DNA of 64,000 nt from Strigops habroptila (taxonomy: Eukaryota; Chordata; Aves; Psittaciformes; Psittacidae): positions 11,610,906 through 11,674,905 of the forward strand of contig NC_044290.2 of NCBI RefSeq assembly GCF_004027225.2. The letters are read 5' to 3'. The notes below the pieces were generated by a model. The model saw nothing but the letters and a program-made list of their open reading frames with translations. It did no database searches and was not told where the DNA came from. The translations under genes were made by a program, and so were the position numbers. Of this stretch, positions 38,864 to 50,402 are shown piece by piece (the stretch's first letter is position 1; each line of letters opens with the position of its first letter).

Positions 38864-38951
38864 CCAATCAGAGCGCAGCGCTCAGATTTGGTTTCCCCAT
38901 TCACGGAAGACGCCTCTCTGATTGGGTGAAGCCTGATCCCCTCTAACCAAT
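38864..38951. promoter_or_regulatory. Triple CCAAT-box promoter-like block
   Basis: Three NF-Y-type CCAAT pentamers lie within 88 bp: CCAAT at 38864-38868, ATTGG (reverse) at 38921-38925 and CCAAT at 38947-38951. NF-Y sites in such clusters usually mark an active promoter. The nearest coding start is GPR142, 600 bp downstream, so this may drive a 5' non-coding exon of that gene. Confidence 0.5.
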
Positions 38952-39554
38952 AGGAGCGCGGAGTTCGGGACGCCTGGATTATGAATGGTGGGGCGCAGAA
39001 TGGGACCGATCCGGGAGCGGGGTTCGGGCAGGGGGACAGGGGAACGGGCAGAGGTACAGGCAGGGACAGGGGTACAGGCAGGAGTACGGCCACGGCCTCA
39101 TGCGGGCCTGCCTGGGGAGCTGGCAAAGGACTCAGCAGCCTGGAGATGGCCAAGACCCTTGGCACCCCTGGCAACCCCCCTTGCACCCCTGGGTGCTCCC
39201 CACGATCCCCGGTATCCATCTAAGAACATGGTGTTTTAATCTGTTTTTCTTCAAGGTGATAAACAGGGTCAGGGGGATAACCAAGGAGAATCTTCAGGAG
39301 CAGAGGCCATCCTCTGGGGATGGGGACTGTCACCATGGTGTCCTTATGGAGGCTGGACCCCGGGTCCCTTGCCCTGCAGCATCCATGGATGTGCTATCAT
39401 GGGCAGACATGGGGGCAGACCTGGGGCAACTGCACCCATGGGAGCCAAGCCCCCCACGCCACATCCCAGCTGAGCCCCCACCCAGGTGCCACCAGGGCCC
39501 TCAGCCCCCTGATGTTCCCTGCCTCCCCTTGCAGCTGGTCCATGGTGGAAGGCG

Positions 39555-41303
39555 ATGTTCCCGGTGCCCAACAGCACAGCAGAGGTGTGGACTACTGAGG
39601 CAGCATGGCTGGAGCTGGAGCGGTCACCCTGCATGGTCGGCGTCATCCCCATCGTGTATTACAGCGTCCTGCTGGGGCTGGGGCTGCCAGGTGAGGGGCT
39701 GGGGGGCTGAGCCCCTGCAAGAGGTGCTGAGCTGCACATCTTCAGCCCAGCCCATGCCCTCGGCCCCCATCCCAGCCCTGGGGTTTTGGGGATGGAGAGG
39801 GTCCACAGCCCCAGCTGCGGAGCCCGGCTGGAAAGCCCAGCCCTGGGGCAGGAGCCGCAGCAGCAGCAGGGACAGATGGTATTTGTGTTGCTTGGGCTGC
39901 CACATGGATGAGATTAATCAGCTCAGTAAATCCCCAATGCAGCGTGATATTTATAGCTCCGCACCCCAGCTGGGGCCTGGGGCTGCTCGCCCTGCAGCCC
40001 TGGGAGAGCCCAGGCACCCCTGGGGTCCTGGGTGCTGCAGGGGGACCGTGAGCACCCGGGTTTCATAGAATCACAACATGGTTTGGGTGGGAAGGGACAT
40101 TAAAGCTCCTCCAGCTCCAACCCCCTGCCACGGGCAGGGACACCTTCCACTAGAGCAGGTTGCTCCAAGCCCCTGTGTCCAACCTGGCCTTGAACACTGC
40201 CAGGGATGGGGCAGCCACAGCTTCTCTGGGCACCCTGTGCCAGCGCCTCAGCACCCTCACAGGGAAGAGCTTCTGCCTCAGAGCTCAGCTCAATCTCCCC
40301 TCTGGCAGGTTAAAGCCATTCCCCTTGTCCTGCCCCTTGCAAGAAGCCCCTCTCCAGCTTTCTTGTAGGCTCACCACACGTTGCTCCCTTCCACACACCT
40401 TTCTCACCACCACACATCACTCCCCTCCCTCCAGTGAACATCCTGACCGCCGTGGCCATGTTCCGCCTGGCCAGAAGGACCAAGAAGTCATCATACTGGT
40501 ACCTGCTGGCCCTGACCACCTCCGACATCCTCAGCCAGGTCTTCATCATCTTTGTGGGCTTCATCCTGCAGACAGCCATCCTGGCGCGGGCTGTGCCCAG
40601 CGCCTTCATCCACACCATCAATGTCCTAGAGTTCACGGCCAACCACGCTTCCACATGGGTCACGGTCCTGCTGTCCCTGGACCGCTATGTGGCCCTCTGC
40701 CACCCGCTGCGGTACCGCACCATCTCCTACCCACAGCGCACCCGCAAGATCATCGCGGCCGTCTTTGCTGTGGCCCTGGCCACGGGCATCCCCTTCTACT
40801 GGTGGCTGGACATGTGGCGTGATGCCGACCCCCCCACCACCCTGGACATGGCGCTCAAGTGGGTGCACTGCATCACCACCTACTTCTTGCCCTCTAGCAT
40901 CTTCCTGGCCACCAATTCCGTCATCATCTGCAAGCTGAAGCAGCGGAGGCGCTCGGGGGGTGGCCAGCCCCACACGAGCAAGACCACAGCCCTCCTCCTG
41001 GCCGAAACCACCGTCTTCATCGTGCTCTGGGCTCCCCGGACCATCGTCATGATCTGCCACCTCTACGTGGCCTCGGTCAAGAGGGACTGGCGCGTGCACT
41101 TGGCCTTGGACATCGCCAACATGGTGGCCATGCTCAACACCGCCCTCAACTTCTTCCTCTACTGCTTTGTGAGCCAGACCTTCCGCCGCGCGGTGGGCGA
41201 GGTGCTCCGGGCCCACATCCGGCACGGCTGCCGGCACGGCAGCGCCCGCTTCCCGCAGCCAGCCCTCAAACCGCTGCAGGCGGCGGCTGGCACAGCCCTC
41301 TGA
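39555..41303 (+). CDS. GPR142: G protein-coupled receptor 142
   Basis: Class A GPCR; the mammalian orthologue is activated by aromatic amino acids and promotes insulin secretion. Two coding exons, 39555-39690 and 40435-41303, give 334 residues from the first ATG of the open frame. TM1 contains [21 protein letters not shown]3 ends in DRY (128-130), TM4 has [15 protein letters not shown] as in mammalian GPR142, and TM7 ends NFFLYCFVS in place of NPxxY. An N-terminal NST sequon is at residues 6-8. The start is uncertain: the frame stays open back to a splice acceptor (TTGCAG ending at 39532), so an upstream exon could add residues, as in the longer human isoform. The intron carries an antisense CR1. 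A CATAAA at about 41475 is a weak polyA candidate. Confidence 0.93.
40062..40376 (-). mobile_element. CR1 LINE fragment in GPR142 intron
   Basis: Antisense 3' fragment beginning TCATAGAATCACAACATGG and extending past GCCCCTTGCAAGAAGCCCC. It occupies about 40 percent of the intron and stops about 60 bp before exon 2. Confidence 0.9.
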
Positions 41304-44300
41304 GCCGTGCATCACACCGGGACCTGGGGAGACCCTGCCCCAGGGATGCTGCCCCTTGTCCTCCATCCCGGGGAACCCAGCGGGCATGGCTGCCTCGTGG
41401 TGAGGGGTGATGGGTGCAGGTGAGCTGCTCCAGCCCTGCTGAGGGTGCGGTGCTGGTGGGATGGTCCTTCCTCCATAAACTGCCGTGCTGAGACCAAAGC
41501 TCTGCCTGGGTCTGGCTCCCTGTGAGCAGCCGGGATGGGGTGCCCCTGCACCAGCACCCACCCCCAGGCACAAGGTCCCAGCCCGCCCCAGTGCTCCGGA
41601 GCATCCGCAGGGTGCAGCATTCCCAGCTGCAGGAGCTGGCACACGGTAAGATCCCAGCTCCAGGCTCTGCATGGCTGCAGCCCCCGGGAGCACCCAGCGC
41701 AGGGGTGCAGCATCTCCCACCGGCTGCAAAGGAGGGCTCTCAGGGTGCTGCCCTGCATCGAGCGCACCCAGCACCAGAGCTACCCTCCCAGTTACACCGG
41801 TGCCAAGCTGGCGTGATGCTGTGCGAGCGGCTGTGCCAGCCTGTCCCCAGCTGCCACCAGAGGGCAGGGATGGGTCGCCCTGAGGAGCTGGCACCCCCCA
41901 GCCCCCAGTCCTTAGCATAATCCCCCCAAAAATAGCTACCTTTCCACTCGAATTCCCAAGAGACCGGGCAGGACAGCACCCAGGTGGTGCAGGGGCCCAA
42001 GCAGAGCATGGAGACCCAACTTGCCCACCCTGCTGAGCCTTGGCCGTGCCCAGCATTGGGGTAGGATGGGGTGCAGCATTTGCCCCCAGTGTGAATGTGG
42101 GGTGAGCCACAAGCTTTACTGTGGGGCTGACCCACAGCAGCACCCCACACCCGCCATGCACCCGGAGCCCCACAGCCAGATGGGTGCCCTGCATGGGCAG
42201 ACCCCACTGACGATGCTGCCTTATGCCAGGCAGGGTCTGGCTCTGCCGGTGCTCCCGGTGACAGGGTTAAACCCAGACCTGGCGGCGCGGGTGGTACCTG
42301 GGAGGTGCTCGCTCCATTAATTCTGGCACTTGAGGAGAGCAGGATCGGGAAGGGATTAGTTATTAACCCAGCCAGCGCCTCCCACCCAGCGGACACCCCT
42401 CGCGGGGGCTTCCAGCACTGAATCCCCCCCTGGAGCCCTTCACCGGGGCTGGAGGGGCCACCTCGGCTGGCAAAGGCAGCGCTTGGCAGGAGCTCCAGCC
42501 GCGCTCGCGCCCGCCGCCGGCCCCCCCTCGCCAACCGGTGCTTATTTACTTGGAGAGGGAGGTGGAAATGTGCTGACCGCGTCCGCCGAGGGGCTCCGGG
42601 CTGGACGCAGCCGGCTCGGGTGGAAAACAGCTCCTCAGCCTTGGTGTGAGCGGCACGGAGGCAGCCAGAGTCCCGCTGGACACACGTACGGCTCCGGCCT
42701 TCCCGACACGAGCCCGAGCTCGGTTGGCCGTGCCACTGTGCCACCGTACCAGCCACAGCAGCCTTGCAGCTCCATAGGAAAGGTAAGCCTGGAAAAAATG
42801 CGCCCAGCGTGCCGATGTTTGTGGAGCGAGGCGGCAGGGAAAGCCTGGCCCTGGTCCCGGTGCTGTGCCGAGCCGCATCCCGGCACCTCACCGCGGCTGC
42901 TGTGCCAGAAGGACCAGCTCTGCCTGGTCCTGCCATGGGATCATGCTCCACAGCCCAGCCCGGGCACCAGGGAAGTGGGACCCGGCTCTGCCCTCGCCAA
43001 AAGGGCTGTGCCAGGCACCAGCCGCCCCGGCACGTGGCTGTAGGAGGGGACCGAGGGCAGCCAGTCCCTTGCTGCGCATGGTTGGTCCCTGCAAGGCAGC
43101 CAGTGCATGGTGGCATCGCACCCAACCTGTCCGGCAGCTGATGGGGTGTTTCTGTAGGACCTACAAAAACCCCAGGGGTGTGCGGCCAGGGCTGGAAAGC
43201 AAGGAAGGTCCCCATGGGAAGCAGGAAGGAAACCACTTGCTATGAGGGGAATACGAGGGCGAAAGTAGCCATAGGGCAGCCTCGGTGGGATGGACGCCTG
43301 CCAGTGTCTCCATGGCCGGTGCCGGGGGTCGCGGGGGGCTCGTGCTGAGTCAGCAGCCGGGAAACCCGCGCGGCGGCAGGAAGCGGAGGCAGGAAGCCGC
43401 GTGCGCCGCGGCCTCCGCAGCCCCGGGGCAGGGCAGCCAGGCCCGGCGGGTCTGAACCGGCTCCGTGGGGAAACTGAGGCACGAGAGAGGCCACTGCCGA
43501 GCTCCTGCACCCGCACCACCCCTGTGAGAGCACACACACGGGCACGTGCCCCGGCAGGGAGGGATGATCCTGCCCCAGACACTATCCTGATGCTCTTTGG
43601 GAAGACAAAGGGCCGTGGCTGCAGCACCCAAGGGACGGCAGCAGTGGGTGCAGCACCCAGCCCAGACACGCTCCGGCCCTCGTGCTGTGGGTGCTGCCAG
43701 CTCCGGCTCTGCCTCCCTTTCTCCTGGGATTGTTTTCATCCCAGCCCGGGCTGGGGGAGGACCCGCCGGAGGCACGTTGAACTTTCGTCTGCATCCTTCA
43801 CCCTCTTGCTTCACCCTCCCAAAATAGCAGCGCCTGCCTCCTGGAAGCCTCCCCCAGGGCGCCCCGTGTCTCCTGGGGCTTTTCCCTGTCCCTGAGCCCC
43901 AGGGATGGGGTGACTGGGGGGTGCCCATACCCAGCTCCATGGTGCACGGACACCCTCACCGGGACAGGGACCACCAGGCACCATTGGCTCCCCCAAGCCG
44001 GGGCTGCCCTGGACCCCAGCCCATTGCAGGAAGGGTTTTTCTGGGGCCCCGCTGCCCTGCCAAGGGCTCCGGCTTTATCCGTCAGCTGACATTCCTCCGG
44101 GAGGCCCCTCCGGGCCTGAGCCTCAGGCTTTCCCGATGGGAGCACCGCAGTATATCCCTACTGGGGAGCCCTGCTCCCGGCTCCCACCCAGGAGCCCACC
44201 CGCGGGCTGGGTGCTGCTGGCCCAGCACCCAGAGGAGCTCAGTGCAAGGCCCCGTGTGGGTGATGCTGCCCCGGCACAGCCCCCCCCCCGCTCCCTCCCT

Positions 44301-44379
44301 TGTCCTTTGGGGGGTCTTTCACAGCGCGGCAGGGCCGGGCTGACCCAGCTCCTCCGGGCTGAGCCCCCACAGACTCATT
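41304..44379. other. GPR142-GPRC5C intergenic region
   Basis: About 3 kb of GC-rich sequence including the GPR142 3' UTR. Several long open frames on the - strand have no domain and arise from GC bias. No repeat family or RNA gene was recognised. Confidence 0.5.
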
Positions 44380-44960
44380 CCACTGATGGCTCCGCTGCCG
44401 GCCCCCCCCGTCCAACACCCCCAATCCCGGGGTCTGGCCCCACTCCCCGCCGTGCCCCGCTGCGGGATCTCCGGTTCCTCCCGCCCGGTGCGGATGGGGC
44501 AGGTCCCGGCCGGCCCCGGCTGAGCCGCACCTCGGGGAGGGGCCGGGCCGGGCAGGCGCGCACGGTGCGGCGGGACCGGGGCTCTCCCGGCGCGGCGAAG
44601 CGAGGGGAGCGGCCGCGCTCCGGGCGCAGGAGCCGGTGAGCGGGGCTGGGGGGGGTCGGGGAGTCGAGTCCTGCGGGGCTGGGGGGCACCGGGAACCGTA
44701 ACGGGAACGGGTCGGGACCGGGGACCCGGGAGCCGGACCCGGACCCAGACCCAGACCCCTCCGCCCCCCCGGGTTCGCCTGGGCGGGCAGCTGGGGCGAG
44801 TTGGGGCAAGTTTGGGCTCCGGTACCGGTCGGGAGCACCGGGGGTGCGGGGGGACCGGCCGGGCCGGCGCCGGTGCAGCCGGTAGGAGCTGCGGGCGCGG
44901 GGCTCGGTCCCAGCGCGGTGCGGGGGGTCCCTGCCCCCATCGCGGCCCCGGGGGTGCTGC
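44380..44960. promoter_or_regulatory. GPRC5C: CpG island and 5' non-coding exon of GPRC5C
   Basis: Dense CpG sequence ending in a strong donor (GCCG then GTGAGC) at 44635/44636. The likely first exon ends at 44635 and is joined to an acceptor at 45681 (CCCGCAG). The remaining 5' UTR is 45682-45723. The transcription start cannot be placed exactly. Confidence 0.6.
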
Positions 44961-45723
44961 TCGGGGGTTGGGGGGGTCCCGGCTCCCGGCCCGGGGTCAC
45001 CTTGCCGGCAGTGTCCCGCCGGTTCCCCCTTCCCCAGCATTGGGGCTGCAGCTTTCTCGCTGCCTCCTCTTCCCCCTGCCCACCCTGCGCTCCCCAGGGT
45101 CACAGGAGCGGGGACGGGGACCCCGTGTTGTGCCTGTGCTGTGCCCGTGTCGTGCCGTGCCAGGCTGCAGCCACCTTTGTGCCAGCCCCGGACACGGGAC
45201 CTGCGCTGGGTCAGTGCCCGGAGCCGGAGGGGGGAAATGGCACAGGAGAAGTGGAAAGGGGAACAGGCTGGAACGCAGGGACAAGCCAAGGGGACAGCCC
45301 CGTCCCCGGGTGTTACCTCTGCCATTGGCCCAGGGCTGTGTTTGGTGTTCCCAGGAAAGCCAACGGGCACGGTGCTGCCTGCTCCTGGCACCAGAGGGTG
45401 GGACCAGCACGGCTCCAAGTGCTGGTCATGATTGGAGAAATTCCATCTCAGGAGGGAGCGTGTGGGGTGCAGGGGGCTGAGCCCCTCCGGTGGCCTCAGG
45501 CCTCCAGACAAGGAGCATCGGGGTGGGTTTGGCTGTGCCAGCACTGACGGGGCTCCTGGCACCCAACTGCTCACCACGGCCTGGCAGGAGGGATGCTCTG
45601 AGCCCTGCGGCAGCACAGCCATCACCGGGAGCTGATCCACATCCCCAATCCCTGTGTCCTAACACCCCTTCTGTCCCGCAGGGTCCCTGGACGCCGCGCT
45701 CGGTGCCCGCAGCACGGTGCAGG

Positions 45724-47990
45724 ATGGGTGCTGCAGCGGTGCTGCCGGTGGCAGCCTGCGTGCTGCTGGTCCTGCTCCCCACGGCCAGCGGCCAGACCAG
45801 CGCTCCCTCCGGCTGCGGCAAGGACCTCTCCTCCCTCTACTACAACCTCTGCGACCTCTCGGCAGCCTGGGGCATCGTGCTGGAGGCCGTGGCCAGCCTC
45901 GGTGTGGTGACCAGCTTCGTGCTCACCATCGTCCTGGTGGCCAGCTTGCCCTTCGTGCAGGACCATCAGAAGAAGAGCCTGGTGGCCACGCAGGTCTTCT
46001 TCCTTCTGGGCACCTTCGGGCTGTTCTGCCTGACGTTTGACTTCATCGTGGGGCCGGATTTCTCCACCTGCGCGTCCCGACGCTTCCTCTTCGGCGTCCT
46101 CTTCGCCATCTGCTTCTCCTGCCTGCTGGCGCATGCCGTGGCCCTCAACTTCTTGGTGCGGAGGAACCGCGGCCCGCGGGGCTGGGTGACGCTGGCGGTG
46201 GCCCTGCTCCTCGCCTTGGTGGAGGTCATCATCAACGCCGAGTGGCTCATCATCACGGTGGCGCGGCAGGAGGGCAGCTCCTCGGACCCTTGCCAGTTGG
46301 CGGACGCTGACTTCGTCATGGCGCTCATCTATGTCATGTTCCTGCTGGCGGCCGCCTTCGGCACCGCTTGTCCGGCTCTTTGCGGCCGCTACAGCCGCTG
46401 GCGCAAGCACGGCGCCTTCATCCTGGCCACCACCGGCCTCTCCGTGGCCATCTGGGTGGCATGGACGGTGATGTACCTCTATGGGAACCAGCGCGCGGGC
46501 GAGAAGCCCGGCTGGGATGACCCCACGCTGGCCATCGCGCTGGTGTCCAACGCCTGCGCCTTCCTCCTGCTCTACATCATCCCCGAGGTGACGCACGTGA
46601 CGCGGCGCGGCCCCGAGCAGCCCTTCGAGGACGACGTGTACCCCACGCGCGGGGTGGGCTACGAGACCATCCTCAAGGAGCAGAAGTCGCAGAGCATGTT
46701 CGTGGAGAACAAAGCCTTCTCCATGGACGAGCCCTCCTTCGGTAGGCGCCGGGGCTCAAAGGGGACCCTCTTTGCCTCGCACCGGGGCACCGGGGCTGGC
46801 AACGGTGGGTGGTAGCGAGACGTCTGGCCACGACCTGCCCGGGATTGACGCCTTGACGTGGTTGTGGCTCCCAAAAACTCGCTGGGCTGGGTCTACCAGT
46901 TTGGGCTGAGCTCAGCACTGCAGGGGTGCTCCCGGCCCTCCGCCCCAGGCAGACGCTCTGCTCGCGAGACCCTACAATAACACAGGGTGATGTTATTGTA
47001 GGGAATGGCAGCTGGGCACCAGCGAAGGTGTCTGCAGCCCATGGGGCTGGGTGGGTGCTCCCGAGAGACCCTACAATAACAAACCCCGGCCAGGCAGCAG
47101 CCAGTGATGCAAACCCCAGGGACATCCCTCCTGTCCCGCGGGAATGGCGCAGGGCAAGGGCACTGAGTCAGCTCATTAAACCTGCTAACGAGGAGCAGCT
47201 CCCCAGGGGGGTGAGGGTGGCTCTGAGCCCCCCTCTTCATTGTCCCCATCTCTTTGCAGCCAAGAAGCCAGTGTCACCATACAGCGGCTACAACGGGCAG
47301 CTCCTCACCAGCGTCTACCAGCCCACCGAGATGGCTCTGATGCACAAGGGACCGGTAAGCGCGGTGCTGGGCTCTGCTGTGGTGGCCGCATCCTGCCTGA
47401 TGGATGGGCTTCCAGCCGGAGTGGCTGGGATGGGGGCCAGAGTTTGGGGTCCCCCATGTCCAAGGGCTGCTGTAGCGGGGTGCTGGGGAGCATCACCCCT
47501 CACCTTCCTTCCCTGGGACCTCATGGGGCTGAGGGTGATCGTGGTGATGCTACAGCCCTCCATGTCTGTCCCATAGGCCGAAGGTCCCTATGATGTGATC
47601 CTGCCGCGCGCCTCCACGGCCAGCCCTGCCGCCGGCAGCACCAGCTCCACGCTGCGAGCCGAGGACGCGTTCGCGGCGCAGGCCCGGCACGGCAGCGCCC
47701 CGCGGGACGGCAGGACCTGCCAGGTGGGTTAATGTGCAACGCCGCGGGTGGGGAGCGGGCACCAAGGTCCAGCCCATGGCTGGGGACAAAGTCTGTCCCC
47801 ACCGCAGCATCTCCCATGGGAGGGCTCTGCCCAGCGCCCCCGTGAGTCAGGCTGCAACCACAGCACCGGTGCTGGAGCCGGGTCTGCCAGCACATGCCGC
47901 AGTGCTGCTGCCACCTCAGTGCCACCCCAGCGCCATCCTGCTCCGCTCTGCCCGCAGGTGCAGTCCCCGTACAGCAGGAACCGGTGGTGA
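45724..47990 (+). CDS. GPRC5C: G protein-coupled receptor class C group 5 member C
   Basis: Retinoic-acid-inducible orphan class C receptor (RAIG-3) of the plasma membrane. Coding exons: 45724-46741, 47260-47354, 47577-47723 and 47958-47990, with correct phases, giving 430 residues (human 441). The first coding exon encodes a signal peptide (about 1-23), a short ectodomain with conserved cysteines and all seven TM segments. The C-tail has FVENKAFSMDEP, KKPVSPYSGYNGQLL and SVYQPTEMALMHK, all family signatures. If intron 2 were retained, the frame would stay open 24 codons to 46815. An inverted repeat lies in that intron. AATAAA at 48663-48668 ends a roughly 0.7-kb 3' UTR. Confidence 0.96.
46970..47003. 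repeat. 12-bp inverted repeat with 10-bp loop in GPRC5C intron
   Basis: CCCTACAATAAC (46970-46981) is followed after 10 bp by its exact complement GTTATTGTAGGG (46992-47003). A third copy in the first orientation lies at 47069-47080, preceded by the same GAGA sequence. Each arm contains an ACAAT word similar to a SOX core. The elements sit in the intron after the seven-TM exon. Confidence 0.75.
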
Positions 47991-48662
47991 AGCCCCCATG
48001 GCACGGATCCCGCAGCACCAGCACAGCCGCGGCACCACCATCCCGCTCCCGAGGTCTCACCAAGCCTCCTCCTGCCCCACCACGTTCATCCCATCCCATG
48101 CAGCAGCCGGAGCCGGGTCCTATGCAGGAGATGCCTGGATGCATCCGGAGCCACCGCTCCTGCCTGTGGCACCCACAAGCTGCCAGCTCTGCCCGGACCC
48201 CACATCTCTGCCGCAAGGACCAGCTCCCATGGGGCCACCCCGACTTGTCCCCTCGCTGCCTTCGTGATGCACGGACACCCCCTGTCCCCATGCCAGGGAC
48301 CACGCACTGCCAGGGAGCCAGGGGACGCCTGCCCAGGGATCCCAGTGGCGCTGAGCCCTCAGGTCCACGCTGACTCTCGCCACCCCCAGGGGTGTCGCAG
48401 GCCTTGAACTGAGCCAGCACCGTCCCGCTGCAGGGCGCAAGGTGACATGAAGCTCTCCCCAGCTCTGGCTCCTGCTGTGCCTCAGTTTCCCCATTGCTGG
48501 GGCTGGGACCTGACCCCTTTGCGGCTCCAGCCGCCTTCTCGGTGCCTTTCCCCTCCTCGGGGCTCAGGGATCCCTCCTGGGGAGCAGGGAGGGAGCTGGG
48601 CCCTCACCCTCCTCCTGGCTTCTCTATTTTTCCTCTTTCCTCCTTTTTTTCAGGTCAGCCCC

Positions 48663-48668
48663 AATAAA
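48663..48668 (+). other. GPRC5C: GPRC5C polyadenylation signal
   Basis: AATAAA lies after a pyrimidine-rich stretch at the end of the GPRC5C 3' UTR. Confidence 0.75.
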
Positions 48669-48689
48669 GGTGGTTTTTCCTACGTGGCG

Positions 48690-50402
48690 CTTGCCCGTGA
48701 TGGGGAGGGGGTACCCAGCTCCCCATCCGCGACCCCACCATAGCCAACAGCTTTTGCCACGGTACCGGTGGGGTTCAGCCCTTTCTGGGGGGCTCCGGGG
48801 CCCCCCATGGCAGCACAGATGGGGCCGCTGTGCCGGGATCCGGCAGGACGGGCAGCACAGGGCGGGCAGATGGGCTGCCTGGCGGGGAGCGGCACGGCGC
48901 AGAGGACATGCCAAGGTCGGGGTGGTTTCTCCTGCCCGGATTGCCTTTCCCCTCCGCAGCGATTCCTCTGCCGGGCAGGAAGCCTGCGGCCAGCAGCGCC
49001 ATGAATTATTCAGGGGCTGAAATGGCTGCGTGGGGGCAGGCGTGACCTGGTCTCCTTGAGCCGCAGCCGGGACGGTGCCGCGCACGAGGGATGCACAAGC
49101 AAGAGTTTGGCACATGCAATGTCCCGGCTGTGCCCTTGCCATCCAGCATGTGCCCATGGCAGCCCTATAGGCCAGGGATGGCCGCAGGAGCCGGTTGTTT
49201 GCAGCAGGATCTGGCCGCACGCCCCGGGGCTGAGCTGCGTCACCCGTGTTTACCTGGTGCTGGTTGGCAGTGGGGACATCTCCAAGCAGCACCAGGCACT
49301 CCAAGTCCCCGGGGGTGTTGTCACCGCAACGGCACGGTGAGGTCCCAGCATGGTACGTCCCACAAAGGCACCTGCAAGCTGTGCCATGGAGCGGCACATC
49401 CCGGGCAGCAAGGAGGTGACAGCCAAAGGACAAGGGAAAAACAAGGTGCAAACACTCTGTCCCCATTGCGGGCACACGGGAGCTGCCGGTGGCTCCGCTC
49501 TCCCCATGCCCAGCCCCTCCGGAAGCCTGGATCCCACCGGCTGCCGCCAGCGCCGGCCGCAGCGCCGGGGCCGGCCCCGCTCCAACAGGCAGCGCTTTGT
49601 GCAGGCGCTGCGGCACGGGGCAGGGAACAGCACGGCCTTTGTGTGCGCAGGTGAAGCCGCCGCCGCGGGCACGGGCTGTGCCGTGCCGGGAGCAGCCCCC
49701 AGGAGCCCTCCCCACGGCTGGGTTCCGTGGGGGGCCTCATGGCATGGGGTTGGTAACGGTGCAGTGATGGGGAGGGCACCGCGGTCACTGTGACACGGGT
49801 GTCTGGCAGGGACATGGGCAGTGCTGGGCTGGGTAAATGGCACTGAGGGCGGATCAAGGGCTCAGGCAGCGTCCTTGTGCGGTGACAAGGGATGAAACCA
49901 GCACGATGCAGGTGAGTTCAGTGGGATGCTCCATGTCCCTGGGGCTCCTCCGACCGGGAGCCAGGATGGGAGCCAGAAAGGCCATAGGCACACTGGGGTC
50001 TCCCTGGAGGCTGAGCAATGAGGGTGCTGCCTCCAAACTGACCCCTGCCAGGGCGAGGGACAGTGACATGCCCGCTGTGAGCTGGGAATGCCATCTGCCA
50101 GCACATGGCCTGGCACAGCAGGGTCCCTTTCCAGCCACCACGCAGAAAGGGACACCCTCACGCCATCGACACTCAATGGCACTTTTACTACAAGCATGTC
50201 CATGGCACCGTGGGGGTCCCAGCTCCAACACTGAGCCCATGAGGTGCCCCAAGCCAAAGTGAGGGGCTGTGGGGAGCCCCAGTGCTTGGCAACAGAAGAG
50301 CAGCACCAGGACAACGTCTCCTTCAAGTCCTGGGGTCCTGTGCTGCCTGCACGCTGCCTGCACACCCTGAGCGGGACCAGGCTCAGCTCATCCAGGCTGT
50401 GC
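48690..50402. other. Junction interval between two syntenic blocks
   Basis: This interval lies between GPRC5C and CCDC137, genes several megabases apart in human. It has no recognisable gene or CR1 copy. The only polyA-like word for CCDC137 on the - strand is a weak AGTAAA near 50185. Confidence 0.5.

Larger units (their letters stand above)
35779..39530. other. BTBD17-GPR142 intergenic region
   Basis: About 3.7 kb between divergent genes. It holds the BTBD17 promoter at the left end, a purine-pyrimidine alternating tract at 37709-37764, and a three-CCAAT promoter-like block at 38864-38951. I see no convincing protein-coding exon; the open frames have no recognisable domain. Confidence 0.5.

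Noticed and set aside
40626-42194. A 522-codon frame on the - strand
   Set aside because: Antisense shadow of the GPR142 second exon extended into GC-rich flank, with low-complexity composition and no recognisable fold.
41740-43236. A 498-codon frame on the - strand in the GPR142-GPRC5C gap
   Set aside because: No domain, no homologue I recognise, composition typical of GC-rich non-coding DNA. Worth only a database search; an empty result would confirm rejection.
44375-45640. A 421-codon frame on the - strand over the GPRC5C CpG island
   Set aside because: Low-complexity GC shadow, opposite to the GPRC5C 5' region.
45622-46596. A 324-codon frame on the - strand
   Set aside because: Antisense to the seven-TM exon of GPRC5C; its Gln/Glu/His-rich make-up is what the complement of a hydrophobic coding exon yields.
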